In this document: positions 8,260 to 16,721 of the stretch, piece after piece | How the letters are laid out: each line of letters opens with the position of its first letter | Position numbering within the stretch: position 1 is the stretch's first letter | Origin: Myxococcota bacterium | Lineage (GTDB): Bacteria; Myxococcota_A; UBA9160; SMWR01 | NCBI GenBank assembly: GCA_022447545.1 | Contig: JAKVBI010000004.1 | Coordinates: 21,642-85,641, forward strand | Reading direction: 5' to 3' | Length of the DNA: 64,000 nucleotides | Position numbers and translations under genes: made by a program | Notes under the pieces: model-generated | Told to the model about the DNA's origin: nothing | Database searches by the model: none | Seen by the model: the letters and a program-made list of their open reading frames with translations, nothing else

Positions 8260-9495
8260 ATGGCAGCAGACCACGAGTTTCCGCCGATCACTTTCGAAGA
8301 ACCCTTGAAAGTCGCATCTGCTTCCTTCCACGCGAGGAAGTGGGAGCACTACCGCTGGATGCTGGAAGAAAGACCGTTCTGTCGAGTCAAGTTCAGCGTC
8401 ATGGAAGTTCTTTACGTCGCTCGCTACCAGGACTGCGTCGACGTCTCCAAAGACCCGCGCTTCGTCCGCAACCGACAAAACGCCGGGGCCAAACGAAAGC
8501 TCCCGGTTCCCATCCCGAAATCCATCGCCCCGATGGTCGAGAGCATGATCTACGAAGACGGCGACGCCCACCGAAGATTGCGCAATCTCGTCAATCGGGG
8601 CTTTCGACCCCACGCGGTCGAGAAGCTCGGCGACCGGATCGAAGAACTGACCCACCAACTGCTGGATGCCGTCGAACAAACGGGCCAAATGGATCTGCTT
8701 TCGGCCTACGCACAACCCATCCCCTCGACGATCATCGGCGAGGTCGTGGGGGTGCAAAAACAGGAAATGCAGCACTTCCAATCTGCCGTCCGGGTTCTGA
8801 CCGACGGATTCTCAGGCTGGTCGCTCGCACGAACCCTGCTCTGGGACATGCGCAGATCTGCCCGCTTCATCCGCGAAGTCATCTCGAAGAAGCGAATGAA
8901 ACCCGCCGACGACATCATGACCAACCTCCTCAGCGAGGGCGACGATGGGGACCGTCTCTCGGACGACGAAATGCTGAGCATGGTCTTCCTGTTGATCGTC
9001 GCGGGTCACGAAACAACGCTTCACCTGATCAACAACGGGGTGCTCACACTCTTCCAGCACCCCCAGCAACTCGAACGACTTCGCGCAGAGCCCGCATTGA
9101 TCGATTCAGCCGTCGAGGAGATGCTGCGTTTCTGCAGCCCCGTCCACGGATCGAAACCGGCCGTAGCAGTCGAAGACGTCCTCTGGAACGGTTTCAAGAT
9201 CGAGAAAGGAACCAATTTGATACCGAACTGGGCCTCGGCGAACCGCGACCCCCGGGTCTTTCCCAACCCAGATGTTTTCGACATAGGCCGTAGCCCCAAT
9301 CACCACGTCGCCTTTGCTCACGGCGCCCACTTCTGCCTCGGGGCTCAGCTCGCTCGACTCGAGACAAAGATTGCGATCCGCACCCTGCTCGAGCGATTCC
9401 CGAACCTGAGACTCGGCATCGAACCCGATGAAGTCGACCTGGAAAAAACTCCTTTCTGGCACCGCCACAGGGGCTACCCAGTCATCCTTTCCTGA
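8260..9495 (+). CDS. Cytochrome P450
   Basis: 411 residues from the ATG at 8260, with GGAGG eight bases upstream; the longer frame has no ribosome site. All P450 landmarks are present: the I-helix AGHETT near residue 248, the K-helix EEMLR (ExxR) near 286, the NRDPRVFPNPDVFD meander, and the heme-thiolate loop FAHGAHFCLGAQLAR with Cys359 as axial ligand. It lacks a membrane anchor, so it is a soluble class I bacterial monooxygenase that needs ferredoxin and ferredoxin reductase, neither of which is in the window. Genes for DUF35, thiolase and an amidohydrolase follow on the same strand, which fits oxidation of a terpenoid, steroid or fatty substrate before side-chain cleavage. The substrate is inferred only. 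Confidence 0.93.
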   Translation: MAADHEFPPITFEEPLKVASASFHARKWEHYRWMLEERPFCRVKFSVMEVLYVARYQDCVDVSKDPRFVRNRQNAGAKRKLPVPIPKSIAPMVESMIYEDGDAHRRLRNLVNRGFRPHAVEKLGDRIEELTHQLLDAVEQTGQMDLLSAYAQPIPSTIIGEVVGVQKQEMQHFQSAVRVLTDGFSGWSLARTLLWDMRRSARFIREVISKKRMKPADDIMTNLLSEGDDGDRLSDDEMLSMVFLLIVAGHETTLHLINNGVLTLFQHPQQLERLRAEPALIDSAVEEMLRFCSPVHGSKPAVAVEDVLWNGFKIEKGTNLIPNWASANRDPRVFPNPDVFDIGRSPNHHVAFAHGAHFCLGAQLARLETKIAIRTLLERFPNLRLGIEPDEVDLEKTPFWHRHRGYPVILS

Positions 9496-9669
9496 TTCAG
9501 CTCCAGGAATACTTCCCTCGTGCACCGCAGCCCCGGTAGAATCACCAACGGCAGCGCGCCGGAGTACCAGAGAAAATCAGCCCCATCTTTCTCCGAACAT
9601 CCCGCTGGCTGCCAGCGAAGTGCCGGGCATCGAATTGAACGGGGCCCGAAACCCAAAGGGAGAGCCGTC

Positions 9670-10101
9670 ATGAGCGATCTGGTGCGCCAACCCATTCCGG
9701 TGCCCGACGAGCAATCGGCTGCCTTCTGGTCTGCGGCTGCGGATCACGTGCTGGCTCTGGCCCGATGCACCCACTGTGGAACCCGGGTGCACCCAGCCGG
9801 AGTGGTCTGCGCGCAATGCCTGCATCCCGAACCGAGTTTTGAGTTCACCCCCGTGGATGGTCGTGGGACCGTACGCTCGTGGGTCGTCATTCGAGACTCC
9901 TTCCTCCCTGGATTTCGCGACGAGGTTCCCTTCGTCCTGGTGGATGTGGAACTCGATGTACAGTCGGACCTTCGGATGATCGGGCGACTCCTCGATGGAC
10001 CCGACGCAGCCCTGTCACAAGGGGATCGTGTCGTAACGGTTTTTGAAGACATCGCCCCCGGGGTCGCAGTACCGGGTTTCGCGTTGGAAGCGCGAACATG
10101 A
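9670..10101 (+). CDS. DUF35 protein: zinc-ribbon plus OB-fold acyl-CoA-binding partner
   Basis: 143 residues from the ATG at 9670. The N-terminal helix has QSAAFWSAAADHVL. It is followed by a rubredoxin-like zinc ribbon with two Cys pairs (ARCTHCGTRVHP and VVCAQCLHP) and then an OB fold (GRGTVRSWVVIRD, VPFVLVDVELD, IGRLLDG, VVTVFED). DUF35 proteins pair with SCP2-type thiolases; in actinobacterial steroid breakdown the ChsH2 DUF35 domain plus Ltp2 forms an aldolase. Here the stop codon overlaps the thiolase start by four bases (ATGA), strongly suggesting translational coupling and a complex. It probably binds acyl-CoA through the OB fold. Confidence 0.88.
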   Translation: MSDLVRQPIPVPDEQSAAFWSAAADHVLALARCTHCGTRVHPAGVVCAQCLHPEPSFEFTPVDGRGTVRSWVVIRDSFLPGFRDEVPFVLVDVELDVQSDLRMIGRLLDGPDAALSQGDRVVTVFEDIAPGVAVPGFALEART

Positions 10102-11297
10102 GTGGAAGCTTCACGGCACGGTGCGAGGTGGCGGTAGTAGGCTATGCGCACAGCGTCATTCAAAGAAACGCACCCAGGACATTGGGCGCCATTGCACTCG
10201 AGACCGCGCTGAGCGCAATTGCCGATGCAGGACTCACCCGGGAGCAGATCGATGGCTTCACGACGGGCTCGCTACTCCCCTCTGCAGGCGGCCATGCCAG
10301 CGTCGACGGCGTTTCGATCGTCACATCCAACTGGTTGGCCGAAAAGCTGGGACTGAATCCTCGCTTTGCCGCCGGTTTCCAGGGGTTTGGCCAGCTCGCG
10401 GGCGGAGTGATGCTGGCGGTGAACGCAGTCGCCACAGGAGCAGCTGACTACGTGGTCTTTCACCGGGCGCTCCACAACCCTCGTGGGGTCCGGTATCACG
10501 TGAACCCAATGACCGAGGCTCGTGGTTCGAGCCAATGGACAGCTCCCCAGGGTTACTTTGGCCCACTGGCGATGATCGGCCTTCCCTACAACGAATACCT
10601 CCAGCGCTACGGCGCGTCACGCGAGGCAATGGCCGAGGTGCTGGTAGAGGCCAGAGCCAATGGGGCGCGGATTCCATGGTCGTACTGGCACAACCAACCC
10701 ATCACGGCCCAGGATTATCTCGACGCGCGAGTGATCGTGGACCCCATCTGCATGCTGGATTGCGACATCCCTGTCGATGGTGTTGCCGCATTTGTATTGA
10801 CCCGAGCGGACCGAGCCCGAGACCTTCCGAACAAGCCCGTGTATGTCGCAGGTTATGCCCAGGGATCGGTTCGCCGTCCCCGACTCCCAGTTCATTGGCC
10901 GCTTGACGACATCATGGAAGCGGGATTCGACGTCGCGCGGCGGCTCGAGGATTCGTCGGGTCTATCCCTGCAGAACGTCGACCTACCTCAGTTGTACGAC
11001 GGGTTCTCACCCTTCATCTACTTCTGGCTCGAATCGCTGGGATTCTGCAAGGTCGGCGAGGCCCATGAATTCGTTCAGGACGGTGGAATCCGCACCGAAG
11101 GGGGTCTGCCGGTGCTCTCGGGAGGTGGAGCACTGGGCAATGGCCGAATGCACGGAGTCCCACAGATGCTCGAGTGTTATCTACAGCTCTCGGGAAGAGC
11201 GGGAGAACGCCAGATCTCATCAGCGACGCTGGGGCTTGCCTGCCATTCCTCGCCGCATTACGGCGGTGCGGTGCTCTATTCGTCTGAACCGCTTTGA
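10098..11297 (+). CDS. Thiolase-family protein (SCP2/Ltp2-like lipid-transfer thiolase)
   Basis: 399 residues with a thiolase fold. It begins CEVAVVGYAHSVIQRNAPRTLGAIALETALSAI in the manner of SCP2-type thiolases. The N-domain contains DGVSIVTSNWLAEKLGL and a glycine-rich GFQGFGQLAGGVMLAVNAV. The C-terminal domain has DLPQLYDGFSPFIYFWLESLG and LPVLSGGGALGNGRMHG, resembling the GGxxxxGHPxG region, then CHSSPHYGGAVLYSS. The classic nucleophilic Cys of condensing thiolases is not obvious in the N-domain, as in Ltp2-like retro-aldolases. The four-base overlap with the DUF35 gene supports a two-subunit enzyme. Likely reaction: thiolytic or retro-aldol cleavage of a CoA-bound branched side chain. 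This is by analogy only. Confidence 0.85.
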   Translation: MSGSFTARCEVAVVGYAHSVIQRNAPRTLGAIALETALSAIADAGLTREQIDGFTTGSLLPSAGGHASVDGVSIVTSNWLAEKLGLNPRFAAGFQGFGQLAGGVMLAVNAVATGAADYVVFHRALHNPRGVRYHVNPMTEARGSSQWTAPQGYFGPLAMIGLPYNEYLQRYGASREAMAEVLVEARANGARIPWSYWHNQPITAQDYLDARVIVDPICMLDCDIPVDGVAAFVLTRADRARDLPNKPVYVAGYAQGSVRRPRLPVHWPLDDIMEAGFDVARRLEDSSGLSLQNVDLPQLYDGFSPFIYFWLESLGFCKVGEAHEFVQDGGIRTEGGLPVLSGGGALGNGRMHGVPQMLECYLQLSGRAGERQISSATLGLACHSSPHYGGAVLYSSEPL

Positions 11298-11394
11298 CCC
11301 ATTCGCCTTCGTAACAAAACGCCTAAGCATTTCACGAGAGCCAACACCAGACCAGGCAAGCATCAATGCGAAGCCCACGGATGGAGGACCCCGG

Positions 11395-12558
11395 ATGACA
11401 ACGACCTCTGCTAAACGCGAAGTGATCGACTCGGATGGACATGTCGTCGAGCCCGATGTGGTCTGGAAAGAATATTCCGAACCCGCGTACCGTGAACAAC
11501 TCGACAAGCCGGGCGGCGGTGTCCAACAGCTCGGAATGAGACAGGCCTACCCGGATGCCCATCACGGCAACTTTCTCGATCAGGGCACAAAGGACGAGAG
11601 CAAGACGTGGTCTGAAGGTCTCGAAAATGCTGAGAGTTGGGACGAGGAATCCCGTACGAAGATGATGCGCCCCGGTGGCCACGACCCTCATGCCCGACTG
11701 CTGGACATGGACACGGATGGAATCGACATCGCCGTCCTCTACCCCACTTCGATGCTCACCTGGGTCGACGATGCGAAACTTTTCGGTGCCGCCTGCCGGG
11801 CCTACAACAATTGGTTGCGCGACTACTGCAACGCGGATCCCAACCGTCTCTACGGTGTAAGCCTAGTTCCCCTCCAAGACGTCGACGCCGCCATCACCGA
11901 GATGCGGCGCGGTGCGGAGCAGTTGAACTTCAAGGCCGCCATGATTCGTCCCGCTCCCTACATCAGGGGCGAGAAGTTGAACCACCCGGACTACGACCCC
12001 TTCTGGCGCGCAGCCGCCGAACTCGGTTGCCCCATTGGAATCCACCCCTCCCCTCACGGCGACATGCCGAATGCATGCCAACTCCTCGGCCTGGCCGAGG
12101 GCACCACCAATCCCATGTCAGGCATTGCGCTTCGCCAGGGCCTCACCAACGCAATCGATTTACAGATGGCGGTGGCCTACTTCGTTCTCGGAGGCATCTG
12201 CGAACGACACCCCAACCTGAAAGTTGCATTTCTCGAGGGTACCGGCGGTTGGATTGCTCCCATGCTCGAGCGATTCGACCACCAATTCGAAATCTTTGGA
12301 AGTCCGGACCAGAAAACGCTACCGAGCGAACTATTCAACCGACAATGCGTGATCAGCTTCGACCCGGATGAAACCGCACTGGCTTTCACTGCCGAACAGA
12401 TTGGAGCCGACCGTATCCTCTGGGCTTCTGACTACCCACACCCCGACGCCAAGATCCCTGGGGTCGTAGAGGAGCTCGAAGCGGCCGTCGCCCCCCTACC
12501 CTCGGACGCACAGACCGAGATTTTGGGCGCATCAGCCAGGCGCTTCTATCAACTCTGA
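11395..12558 (+). CDS. Amidohydrolase-2 family metal-dependent hydrolase/decarboxylase
   Basis: 387 residues from the ATG at 11395, with GGAGG ten bases upstream. It starts VIDSDGHVVEPDVVWKEY: the amidohydrolase_2 proteins use a DxH or DGH metal motif here. Later motifs are LLDMDTDGIDIAVLYPTS, CPIGIHPSPHG (metal His), LKVAFLEGTGGWIAPMLER, and the C-terminal ILWASDYPHPD, whose Asp is the catalytic base. ACMSD-like members decarboxylate or hydrolyse aromatic or cyclic acids. The gene follows P450-DUF35-thiolase on the same strand with a 97-base gap, so it may belong to the same catabolic set. Cytoplasmic. Confidence 0.88.
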   Translation: MTTTSAKREVIDSDGHVVEPDVVWKEYSEPAYREQLDKPGGGVQQLGMRQAYPDAHHGNFLDQGTKDESKTWSEGLENAESWDEESRTKMMRPGGHDPHARLLDMDTDGIDIAVLYPTSMLTWVDDAKLFGAACRAYNNWLRDYCNADPNRLYGVSLVPLQDVDAAITEMRRGAEQLNFKAAMIRPAPYIRGEKLNHPDYDPFWRAAAELGCPIGIHPSPHGDMPNACQLLGLAEGTTNPMSGIALRQGLTNAIDLQMAVAYFVLGGICERHPNLKVAFLEGTGGWIAPMLERFDHQFEIFGSPDQKTLPSELFNRQCVISFDPDETALAFTAEQIGADRILWASDYPHPDAKIPGVVEELEAAVAPLPSDAQTEILGASARRFYQL

Positions 12559-12604
12559 ACGCGATGCGGCGCACCCGATGATCGACACTTGATATGCGTA
12601 TCGA

Positions 12605-13465
12605 TCACGCGGGGGACTTAGAATCTTCACCTGTTTCCGCCGTACGCGCACGCTGGTCTCGACAAGTACTATCGGTTCCTTTCGGCTCATCGAAGGACTT
12701 CAGGCGGTTGTAACGAATCATCGACTGCAGGGTCTTCACATACTCGACTCCACGCGCCGAGTACTTCTCCAAGCCTTCCGCGGTCGCGAGGCCGCTCGGA
12801 ACCACCCCCTGGCTACGCTCGTTGGAACGAATCGTCCGAAACGAGGCATAGGCAGCATTTGTATTGAGGTTGGAAATAAACGCGGCAACCGACTGACGAG
12901 CACCCGCGAAATGTCGAACTTCATAGCTTGCACCATCGGGCCGTTCGAGGGGAACGATCCCGCAGCCCTTCCGGAAGCACCAATGCCCAAAATAGTTGTT
13001 GCCTTCCCTCGCAAAACGGGATGTCCCCCACGCCGATTCGTTCGCGGCCTGAGCAAGGGCCAGGGAGATCGGAACTTGATCGACGTGCAACAGCAAGGCC
13101 TCCAGAAGCTCGGCATCCAAACCTTCGGACCGAACCTTATACTTCGATGCCAGCTCGCCCATCAACCGCCGGTCAGATTCATCGATTGACCCGCCCTGAG
13201 ATTGACTCTCGTGAATTCGCATGAGGCGCGCACGTTCTTTGGCAACGAGAGCATTCTCGGTTTCCAACAGCGGTGCCATATAACAAAAGAACGCTAGTTT
13301 GCGTTCTTTTGTATTCTTCATGGAAGCAAAATCCGGAGGTCGCTCTGAATTCACAGCTGCGCCCTGGGCCCCATAGCAGAGAACAAACAGGAACAAGCAG
13401 GATGTCCGCAGATAACGCTGCAGACCTGCCGTCGCGGCTCGACGGTGCTCCGTTCGAAAAACCAT
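12605..13465 (-). CDS. Bax-like N-acetylglucosaminidase (FlgJ/GH73-like)
   Basis: 286 residues. The N-terminus has a hydrophobic signal or anchor stretch (LRTSCLFLFVLCYGAQGA), so the protein is exported. The C-terminal domain carries PISLALAQAANESAWGTSRFAREGNNYFGHWCF, with the catalytic Glu in AANESAWG and the flanking GNNYFG motif, both diagnostic of Bax/FlgJ-type peptidoglycan glucosaminidases. It ends with YVKTLQSMIRYNRL, also typical. The role is trimming of murein in the periplasm. The start is the ATG at 13465 with AAGGA just upstream. Two Cys in FGHWCFRKGCG may form a disulfide. Confidence 0.85.
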   Translation of the reverse strand: MVFRTEHRRAATAGLQRYLRTSCLFLFVLCYGAQGAAVNSERPPDFASMKNTKERKLAFFCYMAPLLETENALVAKERARLMRIHESQSQGGSIDESDRRLMGELASKYKVRSEGLDAELLEALLLHVDQVPISLALAQAANESAWGTSRFAREGNNYFGHWCFRKGCGIVPLERPDGASYEVRHFAGARQSVAAFISNLNTNAAYASFRTIRSNERSQGVVPSGLATAEGLEKYSARGVEYVKTLQSMIRYNRLKSFDEPKGTDSTCRDQRARTAETGEDSKSPA

Positions 13466-13986
13466 TTCCTTCGACCTCCGACCTCAAACAACGAGCTACC
13501 TCCTATCGGGCCGGAACACAGATTCGTTAAACAAATTCAACAGATCCCACGATCCCGATTTACGAGTTCGACAGATCGTTGAGTTCAGTGGGACCGCTTC
13601 GTCCACCCGTCGTTACGCCGATTGACGCACATCAAGGGATTCCAATCCGCAACCATCTTGCGCATTCGCGAACTCTAGAAAACCAAAAAAAATGCGAACT
13701 CTCGACAAAATCCAGGCACTAAAAAAACACCCACGGACCAGACGGTGTATTTCTGCAGCAACTCACCGGCAACTGCGGATCCCCTATCTTCAAGTCGGAG
13801 GCGGTCTCCACTTGGAAGCCTCCGTTTTCATTCGGCACAGCCCGCCGCAGCGAGCTCTCATTCAAGCCGACGTGCCGAATGACCTTTCTTGCCCGACCCG
13901 GGGCTACCCCGAGGGCTAAAAACCAGGACACACTCAGCGAACCCGTCTCAAACCCAAAACATCTAAACAGCCCGAGCCCTGTGACG
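13466..13986. other. Intergenic region, AT-richer, with hairpins
   Basis: 521 bases without a credible gene. A GCGAACTCT direct repeat flanks an A-rich stretch near 13665-13705. A 7-bp stem (CGGAGGC ... GCCTCCG) occurs near 13797-13826, followed by TTTTC, and resembles a weak rightward terminator or the end of a small RNA. GGGG-CTA-CCCC lies near 13900. I do not recognise a riboswitch class. It separates the leftward Bax-like gene from the leftward DUF523/photolyase genes. Confidence 0.4.
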
Positions 13987-14958
13987 CTACACGTGATTCC
14001 GTAGCATCAACTCCCGCGGGTGGGGCTCGAGATAGAATTGGCCCTTTAGATATTCGACTTCATAGAGGCTCGCATAGTGGCGTATCAGCGTGAGAGGCAC
14101 GACCAAAGGTACCCATCCACGGCGATAGTCATGAATGAGATCAGCGAGTTCAGTCCGCTGTGTCGACGGCAGTCGCTTCTTGAAGTAGCCCGCCGCGTGC
14201 TGCAGGACGTTCGCATTGCGTCCAGGAGTCGCCATCTTCCCCAACGCATCCATGAAATCTCGAGAATACCCCTCTCGAAATTCCGCACGTGGCGTGTCTT
14301 TTGCCCTCGCGACGCGTTTGCCCAACTCCTGATAGGCAACAGTCGAGTGGGCGAGAAGCTGGAGCTTGTGGGAGGCATGAAAACCCATGACTTCCCCGAT
14401 CGTCCAACGGCCGTGAAAAAGATCCGAAAGTCTCGCGTAGGCAAAGATTCGCTCGACGAAATTCTCTCTCAAACGCGAATCATTGAGCCTGCCCTCTTCT
14501 TCGATGGGGAGAGAAGGCAGTGCTTTCATCAAGGCTTCGGCAAAAAGCCCTCTGCCGTTCCTTTCGGGCATACCATTGACATCGCGGACCTTGACGCGCG
14601 ACATCCCGCAACTCGGAGAGTCCTTCTTTAGGATGTAACCGGACAATCCCAATCGACGAAGATCTAGCACGCGCCGACGAGAATAAACTTCCAGGGTTCG
14701 GGTGCGATCCAAACCCGATTGGCTTTCAATCAACTTGAGACCACCCGCCTTGCGAGAAAGGTGCATGGCGGGACGAGGAACCCCCAGACCCGCCTCGACC
14801 TCGGGGCAAACAGACACCCACTCGACAAAAGGATCCATCTCATCCATCAAGAAGCTGTTCCGTTTGTGGCCTCGGTCGTAGCGCACCTTTTGGCCAAGGA
14901 GGCAGGCCGAAACGCCGACTCGGAGAAACTCCCGTTGAGGGGTTGAATCTCTACTCAT
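13987..14958 (-). CDS. DUF523-DUF1722 fusion protein (YbgA-like)
   Basis: 323 residues from the ATG at 14958, which overlaps the photolyase stop as ATGA; an in-frame start five codons upstream lies inside photolyase. The N-terminal DUF523 has GVSACLLGQKVRYDRGHKR, VCPEVEAGLGVPRPAMHL and LKKDSPSCGM, with conserved Cys that may bind metal or a cluster. The C-terminal DUF1722 half contains FHASHKLQLLAHS, YQELGKRVA and LPLxTLIRHY-like ends (VPLTLIRHYASLYEVEYL). The family is regularly found beside photolyase genes and is suspected to act in DNA photoproduct repair or thiouridine-like chemistry; its biochemistry is not settled. Coupling to phr supports a shared light/UV role. Confidence 0.88.
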   Translation of the reverse strand: MSRDSTPQREFLRVGVSACLLGQKVRYDRGHKRNSFLMDEMDPFVEWVSVCPEVEAGLGVPRPAMHLSRKAGGLKLIESQSGLDRTRTLEVYSRRRVLDLRRLGLSGYILKKDSPSCGMSRVKVRDVNGMPERNGRGLFAEALMKALPSLPIEEEGRLNDSRLRENFVERIFAYARLSDLFHGRWTIGEVMGFHASHKLQLLAHSTVAYQELGKRVARAKDTPRAEFREGYSRDFMDALGKMATPGRNANVLQHAAGYFKKRLPSTQRTELADLIHDYRRGWVPLVVPLTLIRHYASLYEVEYLKGQFYLEPHPRELMLRNHV

Positions 14959-16370
14959 GATGAATCCCGCCAAGCCTCTCTAGCTCGACGAAAACTATCC
15001 AATGCTTCTACTCGCCGCTCGCTGTGGTCGACGATTGGTTCGGGGTAGTCCCGTAGCGATCGCTCGGAGTGAGGAGGAGCGTGGACACTCGATGAAGACC
15101 AATTTCGAAGTTCGGGCACCCATCTTCGCACATAATCGCCGTTCGGATCCCATCGTTCACCCTGCTTCGTGGGGTTGAAGATCCGAAAGTAGGGCTGTGC
15201 ATCGGTACCCGTCGAGGCCGCCCATTGCCAGCCACCGTTGTTGGAAGATGGGTCACCGTCAATCAAGTGTTCAAAAAAGAACCGCTCCCCCTCGCGCCAA
15301 TCGATGAGGAGATCTTTCGTGAGAAAACTCGCAACAACCATCCGAACCCGGTTGTGCATCCATCCAGTTTCCAAGAGTTGACGCATCCCTGCGTCTACCA
15401 ACGGAAAACCGGTCTGCCCCGTACACCACGCTTCAAATTCGCTTGCTGAGTTCCGCCAGGCAAGCGAATCGAACTCTGATCGATAATTTTCACGGAGAAC
15501 CCGCGGATTGTCCTCGAGCACCGCGCTGTAGAATTCTCGCCAAATCAGCTCATCCAACCACTTCTCAACGCCATTACGAAGCGACGGCTCAGCCCTGACG
15601 GCGGCCGTCGCATCGGCAAAACAGGCACGAATCGAGATACACCCAAAACGCAGGTATGGGGACAGTCGCGAGGTCGCGTCGAGGTCAGGACGATCACGAT
15701 CTCGGCCATAGAATCGAACATCTTCGTTCAAGAACCGATCGAGTCGGCAGCGGGCTTCCCTCTCACCTCCCAGAGGAAGGGAAACGTTCCCTGAGGTACC
15801 GTCGCGCGGACTGATTCCGTCCCATTCCGGACACTCGACGCCGGGAATCGAGCGCCGACGGTCTACCCTCGTGTGCCTCGAAAGACCTTTTTCATCGAAG
15901 CGTCGCCACCAGGTATTTCTATAGGGTGTATACACCGCGTAGGGGGTTCCCTTACTCGACCGGATCTCTTCCGCACTGAAAATCACATCGTCTCGCGCCG
16001 AGAGGATCTGTCTCCCATGCTTCTCGACCGTTCGCTTCACCTTCCCGTCTCTCCGCCGACCGAAAGGTGTGACTGACTCGTTGTAGGAAAGCAATGAAAC
16101 CGAATATCGATGCATCAACCGGGGAATCTCGTTTTCTGGGCGACCACGGAGAACAATGAATGGAATCTGCATTTCCGAAAGCTTTGTATCCAGATGGCGA
16201 AGACAGTCCTCTAGAAACCGCGCTCGCTTTTCCGACACGCAAGAGGGTTCAACCAGGCTCGGATCCAAGACAAAAACTGCTGCCCACTCCTCCACACGAT
16301 TGAGCATAAGAGCAAGCGAACGATTGTCTTCCAGGCGAAGGTCGTTTCGGAACCAATGTATGCCTCTCAT
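14955..16370 (-). CDS. phrB: Deoxyribodipyrimidine photolyase (class I CPD photolyase / cryptochrome family)
   Basis: 471 residues. It starts MRGIHWFRNDLRLEDN, the invariant photolyase N-terminus. The alpha/beta antenna domain is followed by the FAD domain: LSPYLRFGCIS, ELIWREFY, TGFPLVDAGMRQLLETGWMHNR, and the FAD loop NNGGWQWAASTGTDAQPYFRIFNP, including the Trp of the electron-transfer chain. It repairs UV-induced cyclobutane dimers using blue light. The start ATG at 16370 is directly before WFRNDLR. The operon order SDR-DUF2867, photolyase, DUF523/DUF1722 faces a CarH-type light sensor, indicating light-controlled expression; the SDR gene lies about 350 bp upstream of the photolyase. Confidence 0.95.
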   Translation of the reverse strand: MRGIHWFRNDLRLEDNRSLALMLNRVEEWAAVFVLDPSLVEPSCVSEKRARFLEDCLRHLDTKLSEMQIPFIVLRGRPENEIPRLMHRYSVSLLSYNESVTPFGRRRDGKVKRTVEKHGRQILSARDDVIFSAEEIRSSKGTPYAVYTPYRNTWWRRFDEKGLSRHTRVDRRRSIPGVECPEWDGISPRDGTSGNVSLPLGGEREARCRLDRFLNEDVRFYGRDRDRPDLDATSRLSPYLRFGCISIRACFADATAAVRAEPSLRNGVEKWLDELIWREFYSAVLEDNPRVLRENYRSEFDSLAWRNSASEFEAWCTGQTGFPLVDAGMRQLLETGWMHNRVRMVVASFLTKDLLIDWREGERFFFEHLIDGDPSSNNGGWQWAASTGTDAQPYFRIFNPTKQGERWDPNGDYVRRWVPELRNWSSSSVHAPPHSERSLRDYPEPIVDHSERRVEALDSFRRAREAWRDSS

Positions 16371-16431
16371 GAACGATTCACTCTCACACAGAACCCCTTT
16401 CGGATTTTTGGTGTGCCAGAAACTTCAAATC

Positions 16432-16704
16432 ATGAGGCTCCCTCGAAAGGAACCCAAGCCCCCCGGAACGAATTCGGTAAAATCGTCGAGCACACCAGCG
16501 ATCGACGTTCGTATCGACCATCCGGAGTTGTTCGAACGAGTTTCTGCACTTCGCGGCGTTCTCTCCGAAAAATCTCAATGGGTGAAAATGGAAGGCGGAA
16601 CCCTCAGCATGAGTCTTCGAGAAGACTGCCGACTCGCGGCGCTCACTCTGCCCATTCCTCTGCTCCTTCTTTTCGCAATCGCCGTCGCCAACCAAGCGCT
16701 TTGA
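16432..16704 (+). CDS. Possible small protein with C-terminal membrane helix
   Basis: A 90-codon rightward frame from ATG 16432 in the gap between the leftward photolyase and SDR genes. The translation has a plausible soluble segment (IDHPELFERVSALRGVL) and ends with one hydrophobic helix (LPIPLLLLFAIAVANQAL) before the stop. Codon choice looks like the neighbours (GAC, CTC, GCC, GGC). No ribosome site is obvious. I recognise no family. It could be a tail-anchored peptide, or simply an open frame in a spacer; a leftward frame also spans the region but ends in low-complexity Arg/Ser sequence. Confidence 0.35.
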   Translation: MRLPRKEPKPPGTNSVKSSSTPAIDVRIDHPELFERVSALRGVLSEKSQWVKMEGGTLSMSLREDCRLAALTLPIPLLLLFAIAVANQAL

Positions 16705-16721
16705 CTGGTGACGTTCAGCGG

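Noticed and set aside
7959-9293. Rightward 444-codon frame
   Set aside because: Shifted frame of the P450, Arg/Pro-rich, with no motif; the P450 frame carries all conserved residues.
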